Shown here piece after piece: positions 1 to 7,885 of a stretch of DNA of 41,681 nt (positions are counted from its first letter, which is position 1; each line of letters begins with the position of its first letter). A program made the position numbers and the translations under genes. Under the pieces are notes generated by a model. That model was not told where the DNA came from. It saw only the letters and a list, made by a program, of their open reading frames with translations, and did not search any database. The stretch spans positions 1-41,681 of the forward strand of contig CAMFYL010000014.1 of the NCBI GenBank assembly GCA_946002055.1, written 5' to 3'. This stretch comes from an uncultured Roseburia sp. Lineage in GTDB: Bacteria > Bacillota > Clostridia > Lachnospirales > Lachnospiraceae.

Positions 1-129
1 TCCTCTAAGTATGTGATGGACCACGGAGAGAGAGTGGAGCGCACAGAGAATGTGAAGGATGTAGGCGTGTATCTGGAGCGCCTGGATGAGATGATTGAAC
101 GTAAGCGTCGAGCTATTAGGTGCCATTAG
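1..129 (+). CDS. hemZ: Probable HemZ, C-terminal fragment
   Basis: An open frame enters from the left edge and ends at TAG 127-129. The visible 42 residues include ENVKDVGVYLERLDEMIERK, which resembles the tail of HemZ-type coproporphyrinogen dehydrogenases (radical SAM enzymes of haem synthesis). The family assignment rests on this short tail plus the hemZ-hisS-aspS gene order I recall for many Clostridia; no catalytic motif is in view. The last codons (AIRCH, then stop) are encoded by the left arm of a REP-like palindrome, so this element supplies the stop codon. It could instead be another protein with a similar helical tail. Confidence 0.5.
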   Translation, partial: SSKYVMDHGERVERTENVKDVGVYLERLDEMIERKRRAIRCH

Positions 130-171
130 GGACAGTCCCTAATGGCACCCATATCTGTCCCTATTGGCACA
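119..171. repeat. REP-like palindrome with extra half-copy
   Basis: A perfect 15-bp inverted repeat (GGTGCCATTAGGGAC at 119-133 and its reverse complement at 135-149) is separated by one base. Seven bases later a third, imperfect right-arm copy appears at 157-170 (GTCCCTATTGGCAC). Such GGGACAGTCCC-cored palindromes in intergenic sites are typical of REP/BIME elements mobilised by Y1 (TnpA-REP) transposases. No transposase and no second copy were noticed in this window. It overlaps the end of the upstream gene, so it may also act as a transcript-end hairpin, although no T-run follows. Confidence 0.7.
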
Positions 172-206
172 CGAAATATGAATCTATAATAGAAAAGAGG
201 AATAAT

Positions 207-431
207 ATGGATATTGAAAAGGAATTAGAAATTTGTGATTGCCCACTTTGTGACGGTGGCGGAATCTTAGAGGAAGAGTGTGGCTGTGGCTACTATGTTA
301 TGTGTTGGCAGTGTGGTTGCCGATCGGTAACAATTGACTTTCACTCAGAGGAGGAACGCCTAGAAGCCGCCAAGAAGACAGTAATGCTATGGAACACAGG
401 TAAGGTAATCTCAAGCGAACCAGGAGAATAA
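207..431 (+). CDS. Small zinc-ribbon protein, Lar-like
   Basis: This encodes 74 residues. The ATG at 207 is preferred because AAAGAGG lies 6 bases upstream; the longer open frame to 120 runs through the palindrome and lacks a ribosome site. The protein has CPLC near its start, then YYVMCWQCGC, and near the end an Ala-rich helix followed by WN (AAKKTVMLWN). This order (CPxC, VxCxxCG, EAxxxWN) matches the Lar family restriction-alleviation fold, a small zinc ribbon common in phages and mobile DNA. A real restriction-related role is unproven and the family label is often applied loosely. It stands alone between hemZ and hisS, next to a REP-like element, which suggests acquired DNA. Confidence 0.6.
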   Translation: MDIEKELEICDCPLCDGGGILEEECGCGYYVMCWQCGCRSVTIDFHSEEERLEAAKKTVMLWNTGKVISSEPGE

Positions 432-441
432 TGCAAGGATG

Positions 442-470
442 TTGATTATGGGTGGTAATATATGTATAAT
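442..470 (+). promoter_or_regulatory. Sigma-A promoter for hisS operon
   Basis: TTGATT (442-447), a 17-base spacer and a perfect TATAAT (465-470) lie about 50 bases upstream of the hisS start. The leader is too short for a T-box riboswitch, and the conserved T-box sequence is absent. Confidence 0.75.
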
Positions 471-521
471 AAATATTGATGCTTTCTGGGCACTTATAAG
501 ATAACAGTTGGAGGAAATAAA

Positions 522-1784
522 ATGGCTTTGAGCAAGAAACCTGTCAATGGTATGAAAGACATCCTGCCACAGGAGATGGAAATCAGAGATTATGTAACCG
601 GTGTGATTAAGGATACCTATCGCAGATTTGGTTTTACCCCTATAGAGACTCCTTGCATGGAGAATATTGCCAACCTGAGTAACAAGCAGGGTGGCGAGAA
701 TGAGAAGTTAATCTTCAAAGTGCTGAAAAGAGGAGAAAAACTTCATTTAGACACAGCACAAAGTGAGATGGATGTGGTGGATTTTGGAATGCGTTACGAC
801 TTGACCGTGCCACTTTGCCGTTTCTATTCCAATCATGCCAACGATTTGCCAAGTCCATTTAAGGCATTGCAGATTGGAAATGTATGGAGAGCAGACAGAC
901 CCCAGAGAGGTCGCTATCGCCAGTTTACCCAGTGTGATATTGATATTTTAGGTGAGCCATCTAATATGGCGGAGATTGAGCTGATTTTGGCCACCACAAC
1001 AACTCTGGGACGCCTGGGCTTCAAGGGATTTGAAATCCGCATTAACGAGCGGCGAATCTTAAAGGCAATGGCTGCATATGCCGGCTTTGCTGAGGAAGAT
1101 TACGACAGCGTATTTATCACCTTGGACAAGATGGATAAAATCGGCACAGAAGGTGTTGCCGCTGAGCTTGTGGAAAACGGCTATGCAAAAGAGTCGGTGG
1201 ACAAGTATTTAGGACTGTTTGAAGCATTGGAAGATAACAAAGAGGTGGCAGAGGGCGTTGCCTATTTGACCAAGACCTTAGGGGAGTATTTGGATCAGGA
1301 AATCGCAGATAACTTAACAGAGATTGCAACTACGGTAAATGCAACCAAGGAAGCAGATTTTGCCCTTGTTTTTGACCCTACCTTGGTTCGTGGTATGAGC
1401 TACTACACAGGAACCATTTTTGAGATTGCCATTCCTGAATTCGGTGGAAGCTGCGGCGGCGGTGGCCGTTACGACGAGATGATTGGCAAGTTTACCGGAC
1501 AAAATGTTCCCGCTTGTGGATTCTCCATTGGATTTGAGAGAATCATTCTCCTTCTGATGGAACAGGGATACAAGATCCCGGAAAGCCCAAAGAAGGTGGC
1601 ATATCTGGTTGAGAAGAAATATCCGGCAGAGAAACTTGCAGACGTGATGAAGCAGGCAAAGGATGCCAGAGAAAGCGGACAGCAGGTATTGGTTGTTCGA
1701 ATGAACAAGAATAAGAAGTTTCAGAAGGAACAGTTGCAAAAAGACGGTTATGAAGAGTTTGTTGAATTCTTCAACAGAGATTAA
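522..1784 (+). CDS. hisS: Histidine--tRNA ligase
   Basis: Cytoplasmic class II aminoacyl-tRNA synthetase charging tRNA-His. Its 420 residues fit the family (about 415-430). The N-terminal motif NGMKDILPQE, motif 2 around WRADRPQRGRYRQFTQCDID, the histidine-binding segment RGMSYYTG and motif 3 GFSIGFERI appear in the expected order, followed by a C-terminal anticodon-binding region. GGAGG sits 8 bases before ATG 522. aspS follows after 12 bases, so the two synthetases are almost certainly co-transcribed from the promoter at 442-470. Nothing looks truncated or altered. Confidence 0.97.
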   Translation: MALSKKPVNGMKDILPQEMEIRDYVTGVIKDTYRRFGFTPIETPCMENIANLSNKQGGENEKLIFKVLKRGEKLHLDTAQSEMDVVDFGMRYDLTVPLCRFYSNHANDLPSPFKALQIGNVWRADRPQRGRYRQFTQCDIDILGEPSNMAEIELILATTTTLGRLGFKGFEIRINERRILKAMAAYAGFAEEDYDSVFITLDKMDKIGTEGVAAELVENGYAKESVDKYLGLFEALEDNKEVAEGVAYLTKTLGEYLDQEIADNLTEIATTVNATKEADFALVFDPTLVRGMSYYTGTIFEIAIPEFGGSCGGGGRYDEMIGKFTGQNVPACGFSIGFERIILLLMEQGYKIPESPKKVAYLVEKKYPAEKLADVMKQAKDARESGQQVLVVRMNKNKKFQKEQLQKDGYEEFVEFFNRD

Positions 1785-1796
1785 GAGGAGGACGAT

Positions 1797-3587
1797 ATGG
1801 CAGAATCAATGAGTGGACTCCACAGAAGTCATAGATGTACCGAGGTGACCAATGCCCTTGTTGGACAGCAGGTTACTCTTATGGGATGGGTGCAGAAGAG
1901 AAGAAATTTAGGAAGTTTGATCTTTATCGATTTGAGAGACCGCAGCGGTTTGATGCAGGTGGTTTTTGACGAACCGGTCATTGGAAGTGAAGGATTTGCA
2001 AAGGCTGCAGACTTGCGTAGCGAGTTTGTAGTGGCAGTTGTTGGTACCGTACAAAAGCGGGCGGCGGCTGTAAATGAAAATCTGGCAACAGGTGATATCG
2101 AAGTGATGGCAACAGAGCTTCGCATCTTATCTAGCGCACAGACTCCTCCATTTCCAATTGAGGAGAATTCTCAGACAAAGGAAGAGCTTCGTTTGAAGTA
2201 TCGATATCTTGATTTGCGTCGACCGGATTTGCAGAGAAATCTCATTATGAGAAGCAAGGTGACAGGTATTATACGTGCCTTTTTGCTAGAGGAAGGTTTC
2301 TTGGAGATTGAGACTCCTATTTTACAGAAGTCTACTCCGGAAGGAGCCAGAGACTATCTCGTTCCTTCCCGTGTTCACCCGGGCAGCTTTTATGCACTGC
2401 CACAGTCTCCGCAGCTGTTTAAGCAGTTGTTGATGTGCTCCGGCTATGATCGCTACTTCCAGGTGGCAAAGTGTTTCCGCGATGAGGATTTGCGTGCAGA
2501 TCGTCAGCCGGAATTTACACAGATTGATATGGAGATGTCCTTTGTTGACATGGAGGACGTGATTGATGTGAATCAGCGTCTTTTGGCAAGGGTCTTTAAG
2601 GAAGCATTAGGGGTGGAGGTTCCACTTCCGATTCCTCGGATGACATGGCAGGAGGCAATGGATCGCTACGGTTCTGATAAGCCGGATATTCGTTTCGGCA
2701 TGGAGCTGACAGATGTATCAAAGGTTGTCGAGGATTGCGACTTTGGCGTATTTACAGGAGCCTTAGAGGCAGGTGGTTCTGTTCGCGGTATTAACGTGGA
2801 AGGACAGGGGGCTATGCCTAGAAAGAAGATTGACAAGTTAGTGGAATTCGCCAAGGGACACGGTGCGAAAGGACTGGCATATCTTTGCGTAAACGAAGAT
2901 GGCACATACAAATCATCCTTTGCTAAGTTTATGACAGAGGAACAGCTGGATGCTTTGGTTAAGGCTATGAACGGTAAGCCGGGAGATTTGCTTCTCTTTG
3001 CGGCAGACCGCAATAAGATTGTCTGGGAAGTGCTTGGTGCCCTTCGACTACAGATGGGTAAGGAGCTTGGTCTTTATGATGAGTCAAGCTTTGCCTTCCT
3101 TTGGGTGGTTGATTTCCCTCAGTTTGAGTGGTCAGATGAGCAGGAGCGCTTTGTAGCTATGCATCATCCGTTTACCATGCCTTATGAGGAGGATATTGAC
3201 AAGTTGGTATCTGATCCGGGGGCTGTCCGTGCAAAGGCATATGATATCGTGTTAAATGGATGTGAGTTAGGTGGCGGTAGCCTTCGTATTTACCAGAGCG
3301 ATGTTCAGGAGAAGATGTTTGAGGCACTTGGATTTACCAGTGAGGAAGCTCACGATCGATTTGGATTCCTTTTGGATGCATTTTCTTACGGTGTGCCACC
3401 ACATGCAGGCCTTGCCTTTGGTTTGGATCGTATGATTATGTTGATGATGGGAGCAGAGTCCATCCGAGATGTGATTGCCTTCCCTAAGGTGAAGGATGCA
3501 TCCTGTCTTATGACAGAGGCACCAACACCTGTAGATGAAAAGCAGCTTGAGGAATTGGCTCTAAAAGTTGAGGAGACAGAGGAATAA
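1797..3587 (+). CDS. aspS: Aspartate--tRNA ligase, bacterial type
   Basis: Class II synthetase of 596 residues, the usual length of the bacterial form. Visible parts are the OB-fold anticodon-binding domain ([20 protein letters not shown]), motif 2 with the [16 protein letters not shown] block, the bacterial GAD insertion (roughly residues 290-420, after [10 protein letters not shown]) and motif 3 (GLAFGLDR). AGGAGG precedes ATG 1797. An intact asnS is present at 33.6 kb, so this enzyme need not be the non-discriminating kind, although sequence alone does not settle that. It lies between hisS (12 bases) and a chemoreceptor gene (2 bases). Confidence 0.97.
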   Translation: MAESMSGLHRSHRCTEVTNALVGQQVTLMGWVQKRRNLGSLIFIDLRDRSGLMQVVFDEPVIGSEGFAKAADLRSEFVVAVVGTVQKRAAAVNENLATGDIEVMATELRILSSAQTPPFPIEENSQTKEELRLKYRYLDLRRPDLQRNLIMRSKVTGIIRAFLLEEGFLEIETPILQKSTPEGARDYLVPSRVHPGSFYALPQSPQLFKQLLMCSGYDRYFQVAKCFRDEDLRADRQPEFTQIDMEMSFVDMEDVIDVNQRLLARVFKEALGVEVPLPIPRMTWQEAMDRYGSDKPDIRFGMELTDVSKVVEDCDFGVFTGALEAGGSVRGINVEGQGAMPRKKIDKLVEFAKGHGAKGLAYLCVNEDGTYKSSFAKFMTEEQLDALVKAMNGKPGDLLLFAADRNKIVWEVLGALRLQMGKELGLYDESSFAFLWVVDFPQFEWSDEQERFVAMHHPFTMPYEEDIDKLVSDPGAVRAKAYDIVLNGCELGGGSLRIYQSDVQEKMFEALGFTSEEAHDRFGFLLDAFSYGVPPHAGLAFGLDRMIMLMMGAESIRDVIAFPKVKDASCLMTEAPTPVDEKQLEELALKVEETEE

Positions 3588-3589
3588 AA

Positions 3590-5059
3590 ATGAAAACAAA
3601 AAAGGAAAAACAGGCGATTAAACTTACAGTAGAGCAGACAGAAAAAGCCAACAAGATGGGAATCCTCATTTATGGGGCCAGTTATATCGGCTTTGTTCTT
3701 TTGATGATTGCGGCAGGCAATATATCATTGGTGGGAATGGGTGTTATGCTCATATGCTTTATAGCATGTGCCGTGCTGGCGTTTACCAGAGGGAAAGAGG
3801 AAAACACACACATTTTGATGTCCATTACTTTCTTAATCGCGTTTATTGCCACAACCTTTACTACAACAGCACAGATATATCCCATTGTATTCATTACTGT
3901 TTTTGCCCTGATTGTTTATCAAAACGTGCGCCTGGTAAAGTGCGGAACTTATGCCGCTTTGGTAGTTAACATAGCTTCCATAGTGGTGGACGTACTAAGA
4001 GGTGCACAGATATCACAGATTTCAGTAAAAGCGGTTTCCACGGTACTGTTTGCTTTCTTCAGCGTTTATACAGTGACGCGTATTTATCACGCCACAAAGG
4101 AAAATATGGATGAAATTCAAGAGCAGACACAGGAAGCCCTTGATGTTGCACAAAAGGTGCAGGTGATTTCGCAACAAATATTAGATGATTTCCATTCTAT
4201 TGTGGATTCTATGCAGGTAATTACAGACCAGGCCAGCAACAATCGTGTGGCTATGATTGATATTTCCACCGCATCTGAGAATAACAGTACCCAGATGCAA
4301 CATCAGACGGGATTAACACAGAATATCTATGCAATTGTGCAAGAGACACAGTCCAATGCAGAGCAGGTGGCTGCCAATGCAGAAAAGGTGTTCGCCCGAG
4401 TGGAAGCAGGTACCGTGCTATCGGATGATATGAAAAGGCAGGCGCAGAATGTTTCAGATAACATTAGTGCAACAAGTCATGTAATTCGTGATTTGGTAGA
4501 GAAGATTCAGGGCGTGTCTCATATAACAGATGCCATTTTGGCCATCTCAAATCAGACAAACCTTCTGGCATTAAATGCATCCATTGAAGCAGCTAGGGCC
4601 GGAGAAGCAGGAAAGGGCTTTGCGGTAGTTGCAGATGAGATTCGGAGTCTGGCAGTACAGACCAAGGAATCTACGGAAGAGATTACAAGCATTATGGCGG
4701 ATTTGATTTCCTTTGCCAGTCAGTCCACGGAGACCATGGAAAAATGCGTAGAAGGTATCGATATCCAAAACGAGAAGATAGAACAGGTTGCAGCCAGCTT
4801 TGAAGAAACCAAGGACAATGTTTTGAACCTGAAAGGGTTGATAGAGGGCATTATTGCAGGTGTGACAGAGGTGACAAACAATACCGCTAATATTGTTGAT
4901 AGTGTAGTGGATGTGACGGAGAATACCAACCGCGTATCAGAATTGTCCGAGGATGGTGTATCCGGAGCAGAAGTGATTTTTAACACCATAGAGGAATTTG
5001 CTGAAACGATTTCAACCCTTCGCAATCAGGTGGAAGAGTTAAAAGCAACCGTGGAATAG
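3590..5059 (+). CDS. Methyl-accepting chemotaxis protein
   Basis: 489 residues. The first ~165 residues are largely hydrophobic and form about six membrane segments, with no sizeable extracellular loop. A long coiled-coil cytoplasmic domain follows, with the signalling tip [20 protein letters not shown] and then [12 protein letters not shown], the hallmark contact site for CheA and CheW. I see neither a HAMP domain nor a separate ligand-binding domain, so the membrane bundle itself may be the sensor. The start lies 2 bases after the aspS stop, so it is read with hisS-aspS. A strong terminator follows. The ligand cannot be predicted. Confidence 0.92.
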   Translation: MKTKKEKQAIKLTVEQTEKANKMGILIYGASYIGFVLLMIAAGNISLVGMGVMLICFIACAVLAFTRGKEENTHILMSITFLIAFIATTFTTTAQIYPIVFITVFALIVYQNVRLVKCGTYAALVVNIASIVVDVLRGAQISQISVKAVSTVLFAFFSVYTVTRIYHATKENMDEIQEQTQEALDVAQKVQVISQQILDDFHSIVDSMQVITDQASNNRVAMIDISTASENNSTQMQHQTGLTQNIYAIVQETQSNAEQVAANAEKVFARVEAGTVLSDDMKRQAQNVSDNISATSHVIRDLVEKIQGVSHITDAILAISNQTNLLALNASIEAARAGEAGKGFAVVADEIRSLAVQTKESTEEITSIMADLISFASQSTETMEKCVEGIDIQNEKIEQVAASFEETKDNVLNLKGLIEGIIAGVTEVTNNTANIVDSVVDVTENTNRVSELSEDGVSGAEVIFNTIEEFAETISTLRNQVEELKATVE

Positions 5060-5068
5060 TGATTACAT

Positions 5069-5103
5069 AAAAAAGGGTCGGCATATGATGCTGACCCTTT
5101 TTG
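5069..5103. terminator. Bidirectional intrinsic terminator
   Basis: A stem of about 15 bp (AAAAAGGGTCGGCAT pairing with ATGCTGACCCTTTTT, one G-T wobble, ATG loop) has an A-run on one side and a T-run on the other. It can therefore end both the chemoreceptor transcript and the convergent minus-strand flavin reductase transcript. Confidence 0.9.
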
Positions 5104-5122
5104 TGGTTAATCTGATGTTAAA

Positions 5123-5632
5123 TTATCTTGCATATACCTGAAGAATTTCACCTACATACATGGTGTGCAAGTCATTATCTTGGTAAAACTGATCCTTTAA
5201 GGATGGATCGTTGAAATCCTCTGTCTTGATGAGTGTGGTAGATAGCTTTTTGCAGGTGAGAACAAATTTGGCCTCATCTAAAAATGGCACGCCATCTGAA
5301 TGGTTGATGTGCAATCTGGCTCCGGCTAATTTATCCTCATTGCGACCTGACACTTTGCCTAAATAATTCAAGGTGCTGTGCATTTTGTCATCCTCAAAGA
5401 AGCAAACGGAAAATGTGTCAGACTTGTCAAGCAACTCTTTGGTGTAACGGGATTCCCGTACAAAAATGGTGGCGATGTTCTTTCCCCAAAGAACACCAAC
5501 ACTTCCCCAGCTTGCTGTCATGGCGTTAGCCTTGCCATCCACCTCGGTGACAATGGCAGCCCATTCTTTTCCGATTTTGGTAAAGGGGTTGAATTCTAAT
5601 AATTCCATTGGATATGGTTGAAAATCATGCAT
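5123..5632 (-). CDS. Flavin reductase family protein
   Basis: 169 residues. The ATG at 5632 is chosen because AGGAGG sits 8 bases upstream; an upstream in-frame start at 5656 has no comparable site. The segment KANAMTASWGSVGVLWGKN followed by RESRYT resembles the FMN-binding part of split-barrel flavin reductases. Members of this fold reduce free FMN with NAD(P)H or use bound FMN for electron transfer; the true substrate is unknown. It is the second gene of a minus-strand pair behind the PH-domain gene and ends at the bidirectional terminator. Confidence 0.85.
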   Translation of the reverse strand: MHDFQPYPMELLEFNPFTKIGKEWAAIVTEVDGKANAMTASWGSVGVLWGKNIATIFVRESRYTKELLDKSDTFSVCFFEDDKMHSTLNYLGKVSGRNEDKLAGARLHINHSDGVPFLDEAKFVLTCKKLSTTLIKTEDFNDPSLKDQFYQDNDLHTMYVGEILQVYAR

Positions 5633-5664
5633 AATAATATCCTCCTTTTGTCTCAAAAATGAAG

Positions 5665-6081
5665 TTATGAATCCAGCAAATCAGCATCATCTGCCCCGAT
5701 ATCTTGCACGTTTAAGGTGCGACGCTTGATGCGAGCTGCCTCTGATGCCTTTAACAGGAAGGCTTTAATCTCCTTGTAATTCTTGATGTGAAGAAGTGTA
5801 ATGGTAGTATCAGTAGTATCACCTGTGTAACATGTGATGGTTGCGATACCAAAAATCTTCTCCAAGAGAGACTGGTTCAGGCGCACATCCTGAATCTTGT
5901 ACATATAGCAATCATTTTCTTCTGTGTTGAGAAGCCCTGCATCAATGGTTAATACAGAGTCTGTGATTGTGTATACGGTAAATGTCCAAGGGAGCCCGAA
6001 GAACAAAAGGCGCTTGCGCTCTTTGAATCGTACCTCATCGTTAAATGTTTCCTTCATAATCTCTTGTGTATCTTTTGCCAT
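5665..6081 (-). CDS. Bacterial PH-domain protein (bPH_2/YdbT-like)
   Basis: 138 residues with one recognisable domain. FTVYTITDSVLTIDAGLLNT, then YKIQDVRLNQSLLEKIFGIA and TITCYTGD, match the bacterial PH-like pattern (yxiTdxrvxxxxG ... IqdVxxxqslxxrxfGxGtv) of YdbS/YdbT proteins. Those proteins normally carry membrane helices; here only the short stretch LLFFGLPWTFTVY is hydrophobic, so it is probably soluble or peripheral. The function is unknown. AAAGGA precedes the ATG. It is transcribed divergently from ilvE with its own well-formed promoter and leads into the flavin reductase gene. Confidence 0.75.
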   Translation of the reverse strand: MAKDTQEIMKETFNDEVRFKERKRLLFFGLPWTFTVYTITDSVLTIDAGLLNTEENDCYMYKIQDVRLNQSLLEKIFGIATITCYTGDTTDTTITLLHIKNYKEIKAFLLKASEAARIKRRTLNVQDIGADDADLLDS

Positions 6082-6115
6082 AATGAATCCTTTCTATCAC
6101 TCATAGTCTGAATTT

Positions 6116-6144
6116 ATTATATTATTTTTCCCGGAACCTTTCAA
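6116..6144 (-). promoter_or_regulatory. Sigma-A promoter for PH-domain gene
   Basis: Read on the minus strand: TTGAAA (6144-6139), a 17-base spacer and perfect TATAAT (6121-6116). It sits about 35 bases upstream of the minus-strand ATG. A TAGTCTGAA sequence occurs twice nearby (about 6104 and 6146), flanking this promoter; it may be an operator, but that is only a suggestion. Confidence 0.75.
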
Positions 6145-6172
6145 TAGTCTGAAAATTCATTTTCTTGATTTC

Positions 6173-6201
6173 TTGACATTCAAAAAAATTAGGAAGATAA
6201 T
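6173..6201 (+). promoter_or_regulatory. Sigma-A promoter for ilvE
   Basis: TTGACA (6173-6178), a 17-base spacer and GATAAT (6196-6201) give a near-consensus promoter about 32 bases before the ilvE start. The leader is short, leaving no room for a riboswitch or attenuator. Confidence 0.8.
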
Positions 6202-6233
6202 AGATAGAACGAGTGGAAAATGGAGGGATGAAA

Positions 6234-7298
6234 ATGGAAATCAGATTTGAGAAGAGAGAACAGCTCAAGGAAAAGCCGGATCAGAGCAATCTTGGCTTTG
6301 GTAAGTATATTACAGACTATATGTTTATCTGTGATTGGTCAAAGGATCAGGGATGGCATGATGCCAGAATCGTACCGGAAGGACCAATCGAGATGGATCC
6401 TGCTTGCATGGTGCTTCATTATGCACAGGAGACATTTGAGGGATTAAAGGCATACCGCACAAAGGAAGGAAAAATTCAGTTGTTCCGTCCTGAGATGAAT
6501 GCAAAGCGCATGATTCGCTCCAACGAACGTCTCTGTATGCCGGGATTTCCTGTAGAGGATTTTGTGGAAGCAGTTAAGGCTATTGTAGAAGTTGAGAAGG
6601 ATTGGGTTCCTTCAGAACCGGATACATCTCTTTATATCAGACCATATATGTTTGCTACAGAGTCAGCACTTGGTGTACATATGGCGTCTTCTTACAAGTT
6701 TATGATTATCTGTAGTCCGGTTGGTGCTTACTATGCATCAGGCCTTGACCCGGTTAAGATTATGGTTGAGGACGAGCTTGTTCGTGCTGTTGCCGGCGGT
6801 ACAGGATTTACAAAGTGTGGTGGTAACTATGCCGGATCCATTGCCGGTCAAGTGAAGGCAGAGAAGCTTGGATACGAGCAGGTACTTTGGCTTGATGGTA
6901 ACGAGCGCAGATATGTAGAAGAGGTTGGCTCCATGAACATTATGTTTAAGATTGATGGTGAGATTTGGACAGCGCCAACAGAGGGAACGGTACTTCCCGG
7001 TGTTACCAGAGATTCTATGCTTCACATTTTAAAAGATTGGGGTTACACAGTTCGCGAGGAGAGACTTGCCATTGATGATTTGATGAGATTTGCTCACGAA
7101 GGCAAGCTGGAAGAGGTTTTTGGAACAGGTACAGCAGCTGTTATTTCTCCGGTTGGAGAGTTGCGTTACAAGGATGACGTGGTTGTCATCAACGATAACA
7201 AGACTGGTGAACTTACCCAGAAATTATATGATACGTTAACCGGTATTCAGTGGGGCAAAATCGCTGATGATTACAATTGGACAGTAGAGGTTTGCTAA
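6234..7298 (+). CDS. ilvE: Branched-chain amino-acid aminotransferase
   Basis: 354 residues from ATG 6234, which has GGAGGG 6 bases upstream; a GTG at 6213 and ATG at 6228 are also in frame. A fold-type IV PLP enzyme that interconverts Leu/Ile/Val and their 2-oxo acids using glutamate. The lysine of TKCGGNYAGS is the expected PLP-binding residue, as in eukaryote-like BCATs (KxGGNY). EVGSMNIMF, FGTGTAAVISPVG and the N-terminal HYAQETFEGLKAY block are all present. The gene is single, with its own promoter and terminator. Confidence 0.95.
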   Translation: MEIRFEKREQLKEKPDQSNLGFGKYITDYMFICDWSKDQGWHDARIVPEGPIEMDPACMVLHYAQETFEGLKAYRTKEGKIQLFRPEMNAKRMIRSNERLCMPGFPVEDFVEAVKAIVEVEKDWVPSEPDTSLYIRPYMFATESALGVHMASSYKFMIICSPVGAYYASGLDPVKIMVEDELVRAVAGGTGFTKCGGNYAGSIAGQVKAEKLGYEQVLWLDGNERRYVEEVGSMNIMFKIDGEIWTAPTEGTVLPGVTRDSMLHILKDWGYTVREERLAIDDLMRFAHEGKLEEVFGTGTAAVISPVGELRYKDDVVVINDNKTGELTQKLYDTLTGIQWGKIADDYNWTVEVC

Positions 7299-7320
7299 TT
7301 TTATCCATTTGAAATGCAAG

Positions 7321-7365
7321 GCACCTTCTCTTGCGCAAGAAAATGCGCAAGGGAGGGTGCTTTTT
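7321..7365 (+). terminator. Intrinsic terminator after ilvE
   Basis: A 17-bp stem (7321-7337 pairing with 7344-7360, two G-T wobbles, 6-base loop), with inner arm CTTGCGCA, is followed by five T. The next promoter begins directly behind the T-run. Confidence 0.92.
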
Positions 7366-7367
7366 GT

Positions 7368-7395
7368 TTGACAATTCTCACTTATTTAATATACA
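7368..7395 (+). promoter_or_regulatory. Likely sigma-A promoter
   Basis: TTGACA (7368-7373), a 16-base spacer and TATACA (7390-7395) lie upstream of the membrane-protein gene. A perfect TATAAT at 7406-7411 is an alternative -10 but has no -35 at the right distance. Confidence 0.55.
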
Positions 7396-7440
7396 ATTTA
7401 TTTTGTATAATTATGTCTAATGGACAGAGAGAGGAAAAGT

Positions 7441-7884
7441 ATGTTTAGCAAATTTTACGATGAAAAAATCAAGAAATGGACCACAGATATTTGCCATGTG
7501 CTGGAGCTGATTGTAGCTATTTTTGTGTTGATAGGTGTTGTGATGGCTTTGATTTCACTGGTTCCAACCGTGGGTGACTTTTGGCAGAACCGATATGAAA
7601 CAGACAGCCTGATGCATTTTTTGGAGAGAGCCTCAGCTATTGTCATTGGTGTTGAATTTATGAAAATGCTGTGCCGTCCAAATGCAGATAATATTTTAGA
7701 GACCATTATTTTTTTGGTGGCACGTCATATGATCATTGTGACCACATCAACACCGATGGAAGATTTGATTTCCACCATTAGTATCGTATTGCTTTGCTTT
7801 ATGCGCCGCTATTTGAGTGTGAGCAAGAAGAGAGAATCCTTGTGGCCAATCAAAGAGGAAAAGGAAGAAAAGGACCAGAAGTAG
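7441..7884 (+). CDS. Small four-TM membrane protein, PsiE-like
   Basis: 147 residues from ATG 7441 (AGAGAGG 6 bases upstream; an in-frame ATG at 7420 has no such site). It has a basic N-terminus, a strong hydrophobic segment (LELIVAIFVLIGVVMALISL), three further moderately hydrophobic segments including LETIIFLVARHMIIV and a Lys/Glu-rich tail. The arrangement and the ARHMII element recall the phosphate-starvation-inducible PsiE family, whose biochemical role is unclear. The match is weak and 'small membrane protein of unknown function' is the safe reading. One base separates it from the downstream methyltransferase-like gene, so they are co-transcribed. Confidence 0.55.
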   Translation: MFSKFYDEKIKKWTTDICHVLELIVAIFVLIGVVMALISLVPTVGDFWQNRYETDSLMHFLERASAIVIGVEFMKMLCRPNADNILETIIFLVARHMIIVTTSTPMEDLISTISIVLLCFMRRYLSVSKKRESLWPIKEEKEEKDQK

Positions 7885-7885
7885 T

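Noticed and set aside
120-206. N-terminal extension of the zinc-ribbon gene through the palindrome
   Set aside because: The added 29 residues are encoded by the repeat, no ribosome site precedes the first start, and AAAGAGG points to ATG 207.
449-460. GGGTGGTAAT resembling a T-box core upstream of hisS
   Set aside because: The T-box sequence AGGGTGGNACCGCG is not matched beyond GGGTGG, there is no specifier stem or terminator, and the site lies inside the promoter spacer, upstream of the transcript.
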